64,000 bases of DNA, taken from the NCBI GenBank assembly GCA_025356815.1, contig JANXQL010000007.1, positions 1 through 64,000 on the forward strand, read 5' to 3'. The notes under the pieces were generated by a model that worked only from the letters and a program-made list of their open reading frames with translations, had not been told where the DNA came from and did no database searches. Source of the stretch: Pseudomonadota bacterium (lineage in GTDB: Bacteria > Pseudomonadota > Gammaproteobacteria > Steroidobacterales > Steroidobacteraceae). Of this stretch, positions 56,870-64,000 are shown piece by piece (positions within the stretch are counted from its first letter, which is position 1; every line of letters begins with the position of its first letter). The position numbers and the translations under genes were made by a program.

Positions 56870-58474
56870 ATGTTTCGGCTCCAGAGTCAGATTGACGTCA
56901 AAAGCGCGGATTTCAGTGCGAATGTCGCGTCAATGTCCACGATCGTCGCAGATCTTCGTGAAAAACTGCGACTCGTGGCATTGGGAGGCTCGGCCAAGGC
57001 GGTCGACAAGCATCGCGACCGGGGCCGACTGCTCGCCCGGGAACGCATAGACCTGCTGCTCGATCCGGGGGCGCCGCTGCTGGAATTGTCGGCCTTGGCC
57101 GCCCACGGCCTGTACGGCAACGAGGTCCCGGCGGCCGGGATCGTGACCGGCATCGGCAGGGTGTCCGGCCGCGAGTGCGTCATCGTCGCCAACGACCCGA
57201 CCGTCAAGGGCGGCACCTACTACCCGCTGACCGTGAAGAAGCATCTGCGCGCGCAGGAGATCGCCCGCGAGAACCACCTGCCGTGTATCTACCTCGTCGA
57301 GAGCGGCGGGGCTTTCCTGCCGGCACAGGACGAGGTGTTCCCGGACCGCGACCACTTCGGTCGGATCTTCTACAACCAGGCGAACCTGTCGGCCGCCGGC
57401 ATTGCCCAGATCGCGGTCGTGCATGGATCGTGCACCGCCGGCGGCGCCTACGTCCCGGCAATGGCCGACGAGAACGTCATTGTCCGCAACCAGGGCCAGG
57501 TGTTCCTCGGCGGGCCGCCACTGGTCAAGGCCGCCACCGGCGAGGAAATCGACGCCGAGTCGCTCGGTGGCGCGGACGTACACTGCCGTGAATCGGGAGT
57601 CTGCGACCACTACGCCGAGAATGATGCCCACGCGATCGCGATCGCGCGCGGCATCGTTGCCCGGCTGCGCCCGCCGCTCGACCGCGAACCCCCGGCGGTG
57701 CCCCGCGAGCCGCTGTATGACGCCTGCGAACTGTACGGCATCGTACCCTCCAACCTGCGCAAGCCCTACGACGCCCGCGAGGTGATCGCGCGCATCGTCG
57801 ACGGCTCCGAGCTCTCTGAATTCAAGGCGCTGTACGCCACGACGCTGGTGACGGGATTCGCCCACCTGGGCGGCTATCCGGTCGGCATCATCGCCAACAA
57901 CGGCATCCTGTTCTCGGAGAGTGCCCTGAAGGGCGCACACTTCGTCGAACTCTGCGCCCGCGAGAAGATCCCGCTGCTATTCCTGCAGAACATCACCGGC
58001 TTCATGGTCGGCAGGCGCGCGGAAGCCGGCGGCATCGCGCGCGACGGCGCGAAGATGGTGACGGCGGTTGCCGCGGCGCAGGTACCGAAGCTCACGCTCG
58101 TGATCGGCGGCAGCTACGGTGCCGGCAACTACGCAATGTGCGGCCGTGCCTACGGCCCGCGCCTGATGTTCCAGTGGCCGAATGCCCGTACCTCGGTCAT
58201 GGGCGGCGAACAGGCCGCGACGGTGCTCGCGACGATCCGCCGCGATCAGCTCAAGGCGGCCGGCAAGCAATGGCCGGCTGCGGAGGAAGAGGCGTTCATG
58301 GATCCGATTCGGCGTCAGTACGACCTGCAGGGACATCCGTATTACGCCAGCGCCCGGTTGTGGGACGACGGCGTCATCGACCCGATAGATACCCGTCGGG
58401 TGCTCACGCTCGCACTCGCGATGGTCCGCAATGCGCCGATAGCGGACACCCGCTACGGCATCTTCAGGATGTAA
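56870..58474 (+). CDS. liuB: Methylcrotonyl-CoA carboxylase beta subunit (carboxyltransferase)
   Basis: A 534-residue carboxyltransferase transferring CO2 from carboxybiotin to 3-methylcrotonyl-CoA. Both halves of the crotonase-like carboxyltransferase fold are visible: [29 protein letters not shown] and [24 protein letters not shown] and [28 protein letters not shown]. It starts at the ATG at 56870, right after the operator. It works with the biotin-carrying LiuD. Confidence 0.96.
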   Translation: MFRLQSQIDVKSADFSANVASMSTIVADLREKLRLVALGGSAKAVDKHRDRGRLLARERIDLLLDPGAPLLELSALAAHGLYGNEVPAAGIVTGIGRVSGRECVIVANDPTVKGGTYYPLTVKKHLRAQEIARENHLPCIYLVESGGAFLPAQDEVFPDRDHFGRIFYNQANLSAAGIAQIAVVHGSCTAGGAYVPAMADENVIVRNQGQVFLGGPPLVKAATGEEIDAESLGGADVHCRESGVCDHYAENDAHAIAIARGIVARLRPPLDREPPAVPREPLYDACELYGIVPSNLRKPYDAREVIARIVDGSELSEFKALYATTLVTGFAHLGGYPVGIIANNGILFSESALKGAHFVELCAREKIPLLFLQNITGFMVGRRAEAGGIARDGAKMVTAVAAAQVPKLTLVIGGSYGAGNYAMCGRAYGPRLMFQWPNARTSVMGGEQAATVLATIRRDQLKAAGKQWPAAEEEAFMDPIRRQYDLQGHPYYASARLWDDGVIDPIDTRRVLTLALAMVRNAPIADTRYGIFRM

Positions 58475-58477
58475 CCG

Positions 58478-59263
58478 ATGGACGCGACCCTCCTCGAATC
58501 CGAGCCGCTGCCGGGCATCGTCCAGCTGACGCTGAACCGCCCCGCGCAGCGCAACGCGCTGGACGGTCCGCTGATCGCGGCGCTGCACGCCGCGATCGAA
58601 GCGCATGGCAGCCGCAGCGACACCCGGGTCATCATCATCCGCGCCGCCGGCACTGCGTTCTGCGCCGGGGCCGACCTGCGCGCAATGCTCGCTCTGGGCC
58701 AGGCTCCGCTCGCTGACAACCTCGCCGATGCCCTGCAGCTGACCTCGCTGCTGCTCGCGCTGCGCCGCTGCCCGAAGCCGACCGTGGCCGCCGTGCAGGG
58801 ACCCGCCTTCGGCGGAGGGGTCGGGCTCGCCACGGCCTGCGACATCGCGGTCGGCAGCGAGGAGGCGCAGTTCCGACTGCCGGAGGTTCGGCTCGGCATC
58901 GTGCCGGCGGTGATCTCGCCGTACGTGATCGAGGCGATCGGCCTGCGCCAGGCGCGGCGCTATTTTCTCAGCGGCGAGAGTATCCCCGCCGCCCGTGCGC
59001 GGGAACTTGGCCTGCTGCACGAGGTGGTCGACAGCGCCCGGCTCGGCGCCGAGGCGCTGCGCATCGCAAGCGAGCTGATGGCCGGCGGGCCGATGGCGCT
59101 CGCTAACTGCAAGTCGCTGCTGGACCTGGTAGGGCACAGCGCGCCCGGCGCGGAGCTCGCGGCGACGCTCGCCGAGCGCCTCGCGCACCTGCGCGCCAGT
59201 CCCGAAGCACAGGATGGACTCGACGCCGCACAGCAGCGGCGCGTACCAGGGTGGGCCCGCTGA
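58478..59263 (+). CDS. liuC: 3-Methylglutaconyl-CoA hydratase
   Basis: A 261-residue enoyl-CoA hydratase-fold enzyme adding water to 3-methylglutaconyl-CoA. Motifs TAFCAGADLRAM and VQGPAFGGGVGLATACDIA are typical. LPEVRLGIVPAVISPYV is specific to the LiuC/AUH branch. The start is an ATG 3 bp after liuB, and its stop overlaps the liuD start. Confidence 0.94.
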   Translation: MDATLLESEPLPGIVQLTLNRPAQRNALDGPLIAALHAAIEAHGSRSDTRVIIIRAAGTAFCAGADLRAMLALGQAPLADNLADALQLTSLLLALRRCPKPTVAAVQGPAFGGGVGLATACDIAVGSEEAQFRLPEVRLGIVPAVISPYVIEAIGLRQARRYFLSGESIPAARARELGLLHEVVDSARLGAEALRIASELMAGGPMALANCKSLLDLVGHSAPGAELAATLAERLAHLRASPEAQDGLDAAQQRRVPGWAR

Positions 59264-61239
59264 TGATCCGTCGTCTACTGATCGCCAACCGCGGTGAGAT
59301 CGCCGTGCGCGTCATCCGCAGCGCTCGCCGGCTCGGCATCCACACGATTGCCGTGTACTCCGACGCCGATGCCAATGCCTGCCACGTCCGCCTCGCCGAC
59401 GAGGCCTGGCATCTCGGCGGCGCGACCCCGCGAGAAAGCTACCTCGATGCCGTCAAGCTCCTCGATGTCGCCCGCAGAGCCGGCGCCGACGCGGTCCATC
59501 CCGGCTACGGCTTCCTCTCGGAACGCGCGGACTTTGCAGCGGCGTGCCGCGGCGCGGGCATCACCTTCGTCGGACCGCCAGTCGCCGCAATCGAGGCAAT
59601 GGGCTCCAAAAGCGCCGCCAAGGAGGCCATGCACCGGGCTGGCGTGCCCGTGCTGCCGGGATACCACGGGGTCGACCAGAGCCCGACCCGGCTGGCGGCC
59701 GAGGCCCTCAAGGTCGGCTTCCCGCTCATCATCAAACCCAGCGGTGGAGGCGGCGGCAAGGGCATGCAGATCGTCCAGACGGCGGCGGACCTCGAGCCTG
59801 CGCTTGCGAGCGCACGCCGGCTCGCCGAAAGCGCCTTCGGCGACCCGACCCTGCTGCTTGAGCGCTACCTGCCCGCACCACGCCACGTCGAGGTGCAGCT
59901 GCTGGCGGATGCCGCCGGCACAGTTCGCTGCCTTGCGACCCGTGACTGCTCCGTGCAACGCCGCCATCAGAAGCTGATCGAGGAGGCGCCCGCCCCCGAG
60001 ATCGCCGCCGACGTACGTGCGCGCCTGCACGAGGCAGGGCGGGCGGTCGCCCGGGTGGTCGGCTACCAGAATGCCGGGACGGTGGAGTTCCTGTATTCCG
60101 GCGGCGAGTTCTGGTTCATGGAGATGAACACCCGCCTGCAGGTCGAGCACACCGTCACCGAGGAGGTGCTTGGCCTCGACCTCGTCGAATGGCAGCTACG
60201 CATCGCCGACGGCGAGTCACTGCCTGCCGAGGGGGACGATCCCGTCCCTTACGGCCATGCGATCGAGGTGCGCGTGTGCGCCGAGGATGCCGCCGCCGGC
60301 TTTGTCCCCAGCGCAGGGACGCTGCATTGGGCGCGCTGGCCGGCCGACATGCCCGGCGTGCGCGTTGACTCGGGCTTCGACAGCGGCGACACCGTCTCGT
60401 CGCACTACGATTCGTTGCTGGGAAAGGTGATCGCCCGCGGCCGGAACCGTGCCGAGGCCATCGCAACGCTGCGCCGGGCGCTGGCATCGCTGCGCATCGT
60501 GGGTGTCGACACGAACGCCGCGTGGCTGGCCGACGCGCTGGCGCTGCCAGCGTTCGCGGAGGCGACACCGACGACACGCTTCGTCGCCGACTGCGGAGAG
60601 GCGCTCGCGATCGCGGTGACCCCGATGCCGATGGAGCTGGCGCTTGCGGCGATTGCATTCGTGCTGCGCCACCAGGTCGTGGCCAAGGAGCTCTCGCCAT
60701 GGGGCGCGAGCGACGCGTTCCGGATCGGGCTACCCGCCACGCAGACGCTCGCGTTGCGCCATGCAGCCGACGAGTACCGCATCGGTGTGGAGCGTGTGCC
60801 GGCCGGATGGCGCGTGCGGGCATGCGATATCGATCACGCGATCATCGCGACTCTGGAGCGGCAGACGCTCACCGCCACCGTCGACGGTCAGCGCCTGACC
60901 CGGGACCTCTGGCTCCGCGGCGAGCACGTCTCGCTGTGGCGTGGAGCTCATCGGCTGGATTTGGTGCTGCTGGACAGTCGCGACGTCGACGTCAGCACCT
61001 CGGCGCACGAGGGTGAGCTGATCGCCCGGCTGCCGGGAACCGTCGTCGCCGTGTTGGTCGCGGTTGGCGACCACGTCGCCCCGGGCACGACACTCATGGT
61101 CGTCGAGGCGATGAAGATGGAGCACGCGGTCGTCGCCCCGAAGGAGGGTCGAGTCGTAGCCGTGCACTACGCACGGGGCGACCGTGTCACCGAAGGCGCC
61201 GTCCTGGTCGAACTGGCGGCCGTGGACGCGCCGCAGTAG
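59263..61239 (+). CDS. liuD: Methylcrotonyl-CoA carboxylase alpha subunit (biotin carboxylase and carrier)
   Basis: A 658-residue enzyme that carboxylates biotin with ATP and bicarbonate. It has a biotin carboxylase ATP-grasp domain (1-450; KPSGGGGGKGM, FMEMNTRLQVEH), a linker/BT domain and a biotinyl domain with the attachment Lys in VVEAMKMEH near the C terminus. The ATG at 59263 overlaps the liuC stop (TGATG); a GTG at 59251 is less likely. liuE (HMG-CoA lyase) is not in this window. Confidence 0.96.
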   Translation: MIRRLLIANRGEIAVRVIRSARRLGIHTIAVYSDADANACHVRLADEAWHLGGATPRESYLDAVKLLDVARRAGADAVHPGYGFLSERADFAAACRGAGITFVGPPVAAIEAMGSKSAAKEAMHRAGVPVLPGYHGVDQSPTRLAAEALKVGFPLIIKPSGGGGGKGMQIVQTAADLEPALASARRLAESAFGDPTLLLERYLPAPRHVEVQLLADAAGTVRCLATRDCSVQRRHQKLIEEAPAPEIAADVRARLHEAGRAVARVVGYQNAGTVEFLYSGGEFWFMEMNTRLQVEHTVTEEVLGLDLVEWQLRIADGESLPAEGDDPVPYGHAIEVRVCAEDAAAGFVPSAGTLHWARWPADMPGVRVDSGFDSGDTVSSHYDSLLGKVIARGRNRAEAIATLRRALASLRIVGVDTNAAWLADALALPAFAEATPTTRFVADCGEALAIAVTPMPMELALAAIAFVLRHQVVAKELSPWGASDAFRIGLPATQTLALRHAADEYRIGVERVPAGWRVRACDIDHAIIATLERQTLTATVDGQRLTRDLWLRGEHVSLWRGAHRLDLVLLDSRDVDVSTSAHEGELIARLPGTVVAVLVAVGDHVAPGTTLMVVEAMKMEHAVVAPKEGRVVAVHYARGDRVTEGAVLVELAAVDAPQ

Positions 61240-61267
61240 CAACGCCAACTTGGCGGCCCGGCCGGGG

Positions 61268-62029
61268 CTAGCGGCAGATCCGGCGCAGCCGGTCCCAGTC
61301 GGCCGCGTCGAGCACAGGCTCGGTCGGATAGCCGGCGGAGCGCGCGGCGAGCACCTCCCGGTCGTCGCTCGACGGATGGTTCGAAAGCAACGGCGGCGGC
61401 GAGGACATTTGACCCAGCCGCGTGAAGAATTGCGCCAGCGCGGTCGGGTCGACGCGTGCCCGTCGTAGTCGCTGCAAGCCGAGCTCATCCGCCTCGGCTT
61501 CCTTGTCGCGACCGAACTTCAGCGACAGCAACCTGTACGCTGCGTCCGGTCCGGTCGCCACGCCCGCCCCGTTGCCGGCACCGGCGACCGCGCCCCAGGT
61601 GAGCAGCGATGTGATCACCCCCTGCAGGATGTGGCGCCTACGCACATGCTCGATCTCATGCGCGAGTACGCCCGCAAGCTCCTCAGGGGAGCGTGCCTGC
61701 TGAATCAGTCCATCAAACAGGTAGATCCGCCCACCGAGCGCCGCGAACGCGTTGACGGCGGAGCCGGGAAGCACCTCGACGCTGATCGGCAGCTGACGAT
61801 CCTCGGCGTCCAGCGGATAGATCCGCCGTACCAGCTGCGCCACCACCTGCGTCGAGCCGGGCACCTCGCCCTGGCAGGTGCTGGACAACATGGGCGGTGT
61901 GGCGAGGCGGGCGATCCAGCGCTCGGCGGCCCAAGGCACGTGCCGCGCCAATGCCGGCAGGCCGATGGCAGTGGCGGCCGCCACCGCGCAGGCGGTGCCG
62001 ACCCAGAGCAGGCCCTTGCTCTTGGACAC
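61268..62029 (-). CDS. M48-family zinc metalloprotease
   Basis: A 253-residue membrane-associated or exported peptidase. A single N-terminal hydrophobic segment (MSKSKGLLWVGTACAVAAATAIG) is followed by a zinc-site HEIEH (in VLAHEIEHVRRRH) and a downstream Glu in RDKEAEADELGLQ. It resembles BepA/YcaL-like periplasmic proteases. Shares an operon with the upstream three-repeat YbjQ-like gene (5-bp gap). Substrate unknown; a quality-control role for that partner is conceivable but unsupported. Confidence 0.88.
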   Translation of the reverse strand: MSKSKGLLWVGTACAVAAATAIGLPALARHVPWAAERWIARLATPPMLSSTCQGEVPGSTQVVAQLVRRIYPLDAEDRQLPISVEVLPGSAVNAFAALGGRIYLFDGLIQQARSPEELAGVLAHEIEHVRRRHILQGVITSLLTWGAVAGAGNGAGVATGPDAAYRLLSLKFGRDKEAEADELGLQRLRRARVDPTALAQFFTRLGQMSSPPPLLSNHPSSDDREVLAARSAGYPTEPVLDAADWDRLRRICR

Positions 62030-62034
62030 CTGGA

Positions 62035-63297
62035 CTACCTCAGAACGAAGATTCTGATCATGTAGAACACGAACACAATGATCATCAGAACGATCGCGAC
62101 CGGCCCGCCCTGGGTCCGTCGGGAGGATGCGGCGCTGGAGGTGGAGACGTTGATCGCGGAGCGACCAGAATCCGAGGCATCGACGAAGGTCTCGCGGTCC
62201 TGCAGTACCGCCTGCGGCGGAAGGCGATCTGAATGCGTCTTCAGTCCCGGCACCTTCTTGACCGCGGTGCCGATAGCGAGAAACTCAATCAGCCCGCCGC
62301 CGAGGTCGTAGATGTGAGTCTTGACGCCGACGACCTCGTCGGCCCCACACTGTTCCGCGTCCGCCTCGATGCGTGCCAGCGCCTTCTCGCGGGCCTCGTA
62401 CAGGATCTCGGTGAGTCCCGCGACCTCCCCGCCGCCGAGCGACTGCAGCGCCGAGAAGATTCCGCCCTTCAGTCCCAACGAGTACACGGACACGCCCATC
62501 ACCAGTCGCAGCGGCATGAACCCGACGTTGACCATGTTCCACAGTTCTTCGTTGGTCATGTCGCTGGTCACCGGGTTCAGCCCGAGCGACTCCACCTGCG
62601 GATGATGGGAGGCTGTTCCCACCATGATCATCTCCTGAGCACCCATCAGCGGCGTGATCGTCGTCTCGATGCCGACCACTGCGTTCGCCTTGCAGCGCTT
62701 GGCCTCATCCATGATGCGGCTGAGTGCCAGGTGCCGGGTCTTGTCGAAAATCTCGGTGTACTGCGGGACCTCGCCCCGACCAAGGCTGCGAAAGCCGCCC
62801 GCGATGCTGCCGCCGAGGCCGATCGAGTAGGCGACGTTACCGAAGACGAAGCTCAGCGGCTTGAAATCGGCGTCGACCTGACAGTAGAGTTTGGCGACGT
62901 CAGCCGACGTCGAAAACTGCAGCGAGTCGCCGGAGGGAGCCTCCGACTCGCCGTCCGACGCAGCGCGGTGGATGGTCGATCCGACCGTGATGAACTCGAG
63001 ATTGCCCCCGTGGTTGACCATGTCGAACGACACGCCAGTGAGTCCGATGCCACCGTAGGTGGCGGCCTCGGCCTCCATCCGCTCGAACGCCCGCTTGCGA
63101 CCGTCATGCACCAATTCGGACACTTCGTGGATCTCGCCGCCCCCAAGCGTGGACAGACCCGCGCCCAGTCCGCCAACGACGCCGAGCGCGACGACGCTGT
63201 TGCCGACGCACAGCTGCCCAGGGCGGTAGCCCATCCGTTCGAGGAAGAAAATTTCGTTACCCGAAAGTCCGGAAATTCTGCCGTGTGTTCGCGCCAT
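62035..63297 (-). CDS. Triple YbjQ-like repeat protein with a C-terminal membrane anchor
   Basis: A 420-residue protein of three YbjQ/UPF0145-like repeats of about 110 residues. Each has the signature GxxVYSLGLKGGIxSxLxSLGGGE-like core (seen as VVALGVVGGLGAGLSTLGGGE, VAYSIGLGGSIAGGFRSLGRGE and VYSLGLKGGIFSALQSLGGGE), followed by an A-E-x-x-GA or similar metal-site region and a beta strand ending in (L)IEF-(L/M/I)-x-(V/I)GT. A 15-residue hydrophobic helix (AIVLMIIVFVFYMIRIF) ends the protein. Most bacteria encode single-domain YbjQ of unknown function. The fusion to a membrane tail suggests a scaffolding or metal-binding role at the membrane. Confidence 0.82.
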   Translation of the reverse strand: MARTHGRISGLSGNEIFFLERMGYRPGQLCVGNSVVALGVVGGLGAGLSTLGGGEIHEVSELVHDGRKRAFERMEAEAATYGGIGLTGVSFDMVNHGGNLEFITVGSTIHRAASDGESEAPSGDSLQFSTSADVAKLYCQVDADFKPLSFVFGNVAYSIGLGGSIAGGFRSLGRGEVPQYTEIFDKTRHLALSRIMDEAKRCKANAVVGIETTITPLMGAQEMIMVGTASHHPQVESLGLNPVTSDMTNEELWNMVNVGFMPLRLVMGVSVYSLGLKGGIFSALQSLGGGEVAGLTEILYEAREKALARIEADAEQCGADEVVGVKTHIYDLGGGLIEFLAIGTAVKKVPGLKTHSDRLPPQAVLQDRETFVDASDSGRSAINVSTSSAASSRRTQGGPVAIVLMIIVFVFYMIRIFVLR

Positions 63298-63418
63298 CGC
63301 CGGTCTCCTTACGATCGATCGTCGTGCCGTTGCGCTCGTCCATGCCAGGCTGGCAAGGCGTCTAGCAACTTGCGTCCAGCGCCGCCTTCGCCACCGCCGC
63401 GGATCGCGGCACCAGGCC

Positions 63419-64000
63419 TCAGGCGGTCAACACCTCGTCAGTGTCGTGAAAATGTGCATAGTCGTAAAGCGGGATGCCGTCGGCGCCGCGGCTGAGCACA
63501 TCGCGGAAGCTGTGGTTCCAGCGAATCGCGTCGGATCGGTACTCGGCCCGGCTCATCAGCACCTGCCCCGTGGTTTGATCGGTGCCACTTAAGGTCAGGC
63601 TAAACGTCGCATTCGCCGCCTGCAGCGACTCTGGTGTGGCCGACGCGAGCGGGCTCGTCCCGTCAATCACATGCATCAGGCTCCAGCCCAGAACGAACAG
63701 CGGCTGCTCGTCGCGCACGAGCTTGAGGTCCACAATCCGGCGCAGTTCGTAACCCTCGGCGGATTTCCAGTCGTACACCATGCGCAGGCGCGCGGTCGCT
63801 TCCACGATGACGTTCTGGCGCGCATTCGCCGCCCGCAGCATCAGCGTCAGTGCGCCGTCGAGAGGCCGCACGACCGCGACCGAGGCGAACAGGAATCGCG
63901 CCGTCGGGCGCGAAAAGCGCGCGAACACGACGCCGGTCAACAGCGCCAGGTACAGCATGCCGATGAAGATCTGCAGCGCCGCGATCGTGTGGCCGTATAC
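63419..64000 (-). CDS. Inward-rectifier potassium channel (KirBac type), C-terminal part
   Basis: The last 194 codons of a KirBac-like channel; the pore and first helix lie beyond the window. The visible part starts at the end of the second transmembrane helix (HTIAALQIFIGMLYLALLTGVVFARFSRP) and covers the cytoplasmic beta-sandwich domain. Matching motifs are LMLRAANARQNVIVEA, LRRIVDLKLVRDEQPLFVLGWSLMHVID, SLTLSGTDQTTGQVL and WNHSFRDVL. The protein would gate potassium flux with this domain regulating opening. Confidence 0.88.
   Translation of the reverse strand, partial: VYGHTIAALQIFIGMLYLALLTGVVFARFSRPTARFLFASVAVVRPLDGALTLMLRAANARQNVIVEATARLRMVYDWKSAEGYELRRIVDLKLVRDEQPLFVLGWSLMHVIDGTSPLASATPESLQAANATFSLTLSGTDQTTGQVLMSRAEYRSDAIRWNHSFRDVLSRGADGIPLYDYAHFHDTDEVLTA

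Overview
The window is a 64 kb piece of a high-GC (roughly two-thirds G+C) proteobacterial chromosome with dense, mostly ordinary genes. Fnr-type regulation, a nirK/nnrS pair, several TonB-dependent receptors, a liu leucine pathway, PQQ- and CTQ-dependent periplasmic dehydrogenases and many exported hydrolases suggest an aerobic/denitrifying gammaproteobacterium (a Steroidobacter/Nevskiales-like lineage is my guess; it cannot be proven from this window). I see no phage, IS element, CRISPR array, rRNA or tRNA.

Layout. 0-2.7 kb: the edge of a nitrite reductase gene (nirK), nnrS, and an Fnr/Anr-type regulator, with a near-consensus Fnr box in front of nnrS. 2.9-5.3 kb: a TonB-dependent receptor pseudogene with one frameshift and one in-frame stop. 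5.6-15 kb: a thioesterase, an exported amidase, a secreted lipase-like hydrolase, the phenylalanine hydroxylase pair phhA-phhB divergent from an Lrp-type regulator, a CorA/ZntB-like transporter, an ICMT-like methyltransferase, an aldo/keto reductase and an EamA exporter. 15-26.3 kb: mostly exported enzymes (two amidohydrolases, a DUF5329 protein, a PQQ dehydrogenase coupled to a small cytochrome c, a DUF885 protease-like protein, a purine-nucleoside-permease-family protein) plus SelO. 26.5-34.5 kb: transaldolase, then a polyamine block (LysR regulator, aguA, aguB, and a four-gene potFGHI-type ABC transporter).

34.5-54.9 kb is the most interesting part: an amine-oxidation island. It holds an acyl-CoA dehydrogenase, an AMP-dependent acyl-CoA synthetase, a FIST-domain sensor coupled to a hybrid histidine kinase that lacks a sensor domain of its own, a LuxR-type response regulator, an aldehyde dehydrogenase, a TonB-dependent receptor, a second acyl-CoA ligase, and a seven-gene quinohemoprotein amine dehydrogenase (QHNDH) set in the order qhpG-A-D-C-B-F-E. 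Read together: amine to aldehyde (QHNDH, periplasm), aldehyde to acid (aldehyde dehydrogenase), acid to acyl-CoA (ligases), acyl-CoA into beta-oxidation (acyl-CoA dehydrogenase). The FIST/kinase/regulator trio is the likely control system. A 19-bp near-perfect direct repeat brackets the ligase-qhpG segment, which suggests how that segment was assembled.

54.9-61.2 kb: leucine catabolism. A GntR/FCD regulator and liuA (isovaleryl-CoA dehydrogenase) run leftward; liuB, liuC and liuD run rightward; a perfect inverted repeat sits in the shared promoter. 61.3-64 kb: an M48 peptidase, a protein with three YbjQ-like repeats and a C-terminal membrane anchor, and the cytoplasmic end of a KirBac-type potassium channel cut by the window edge.
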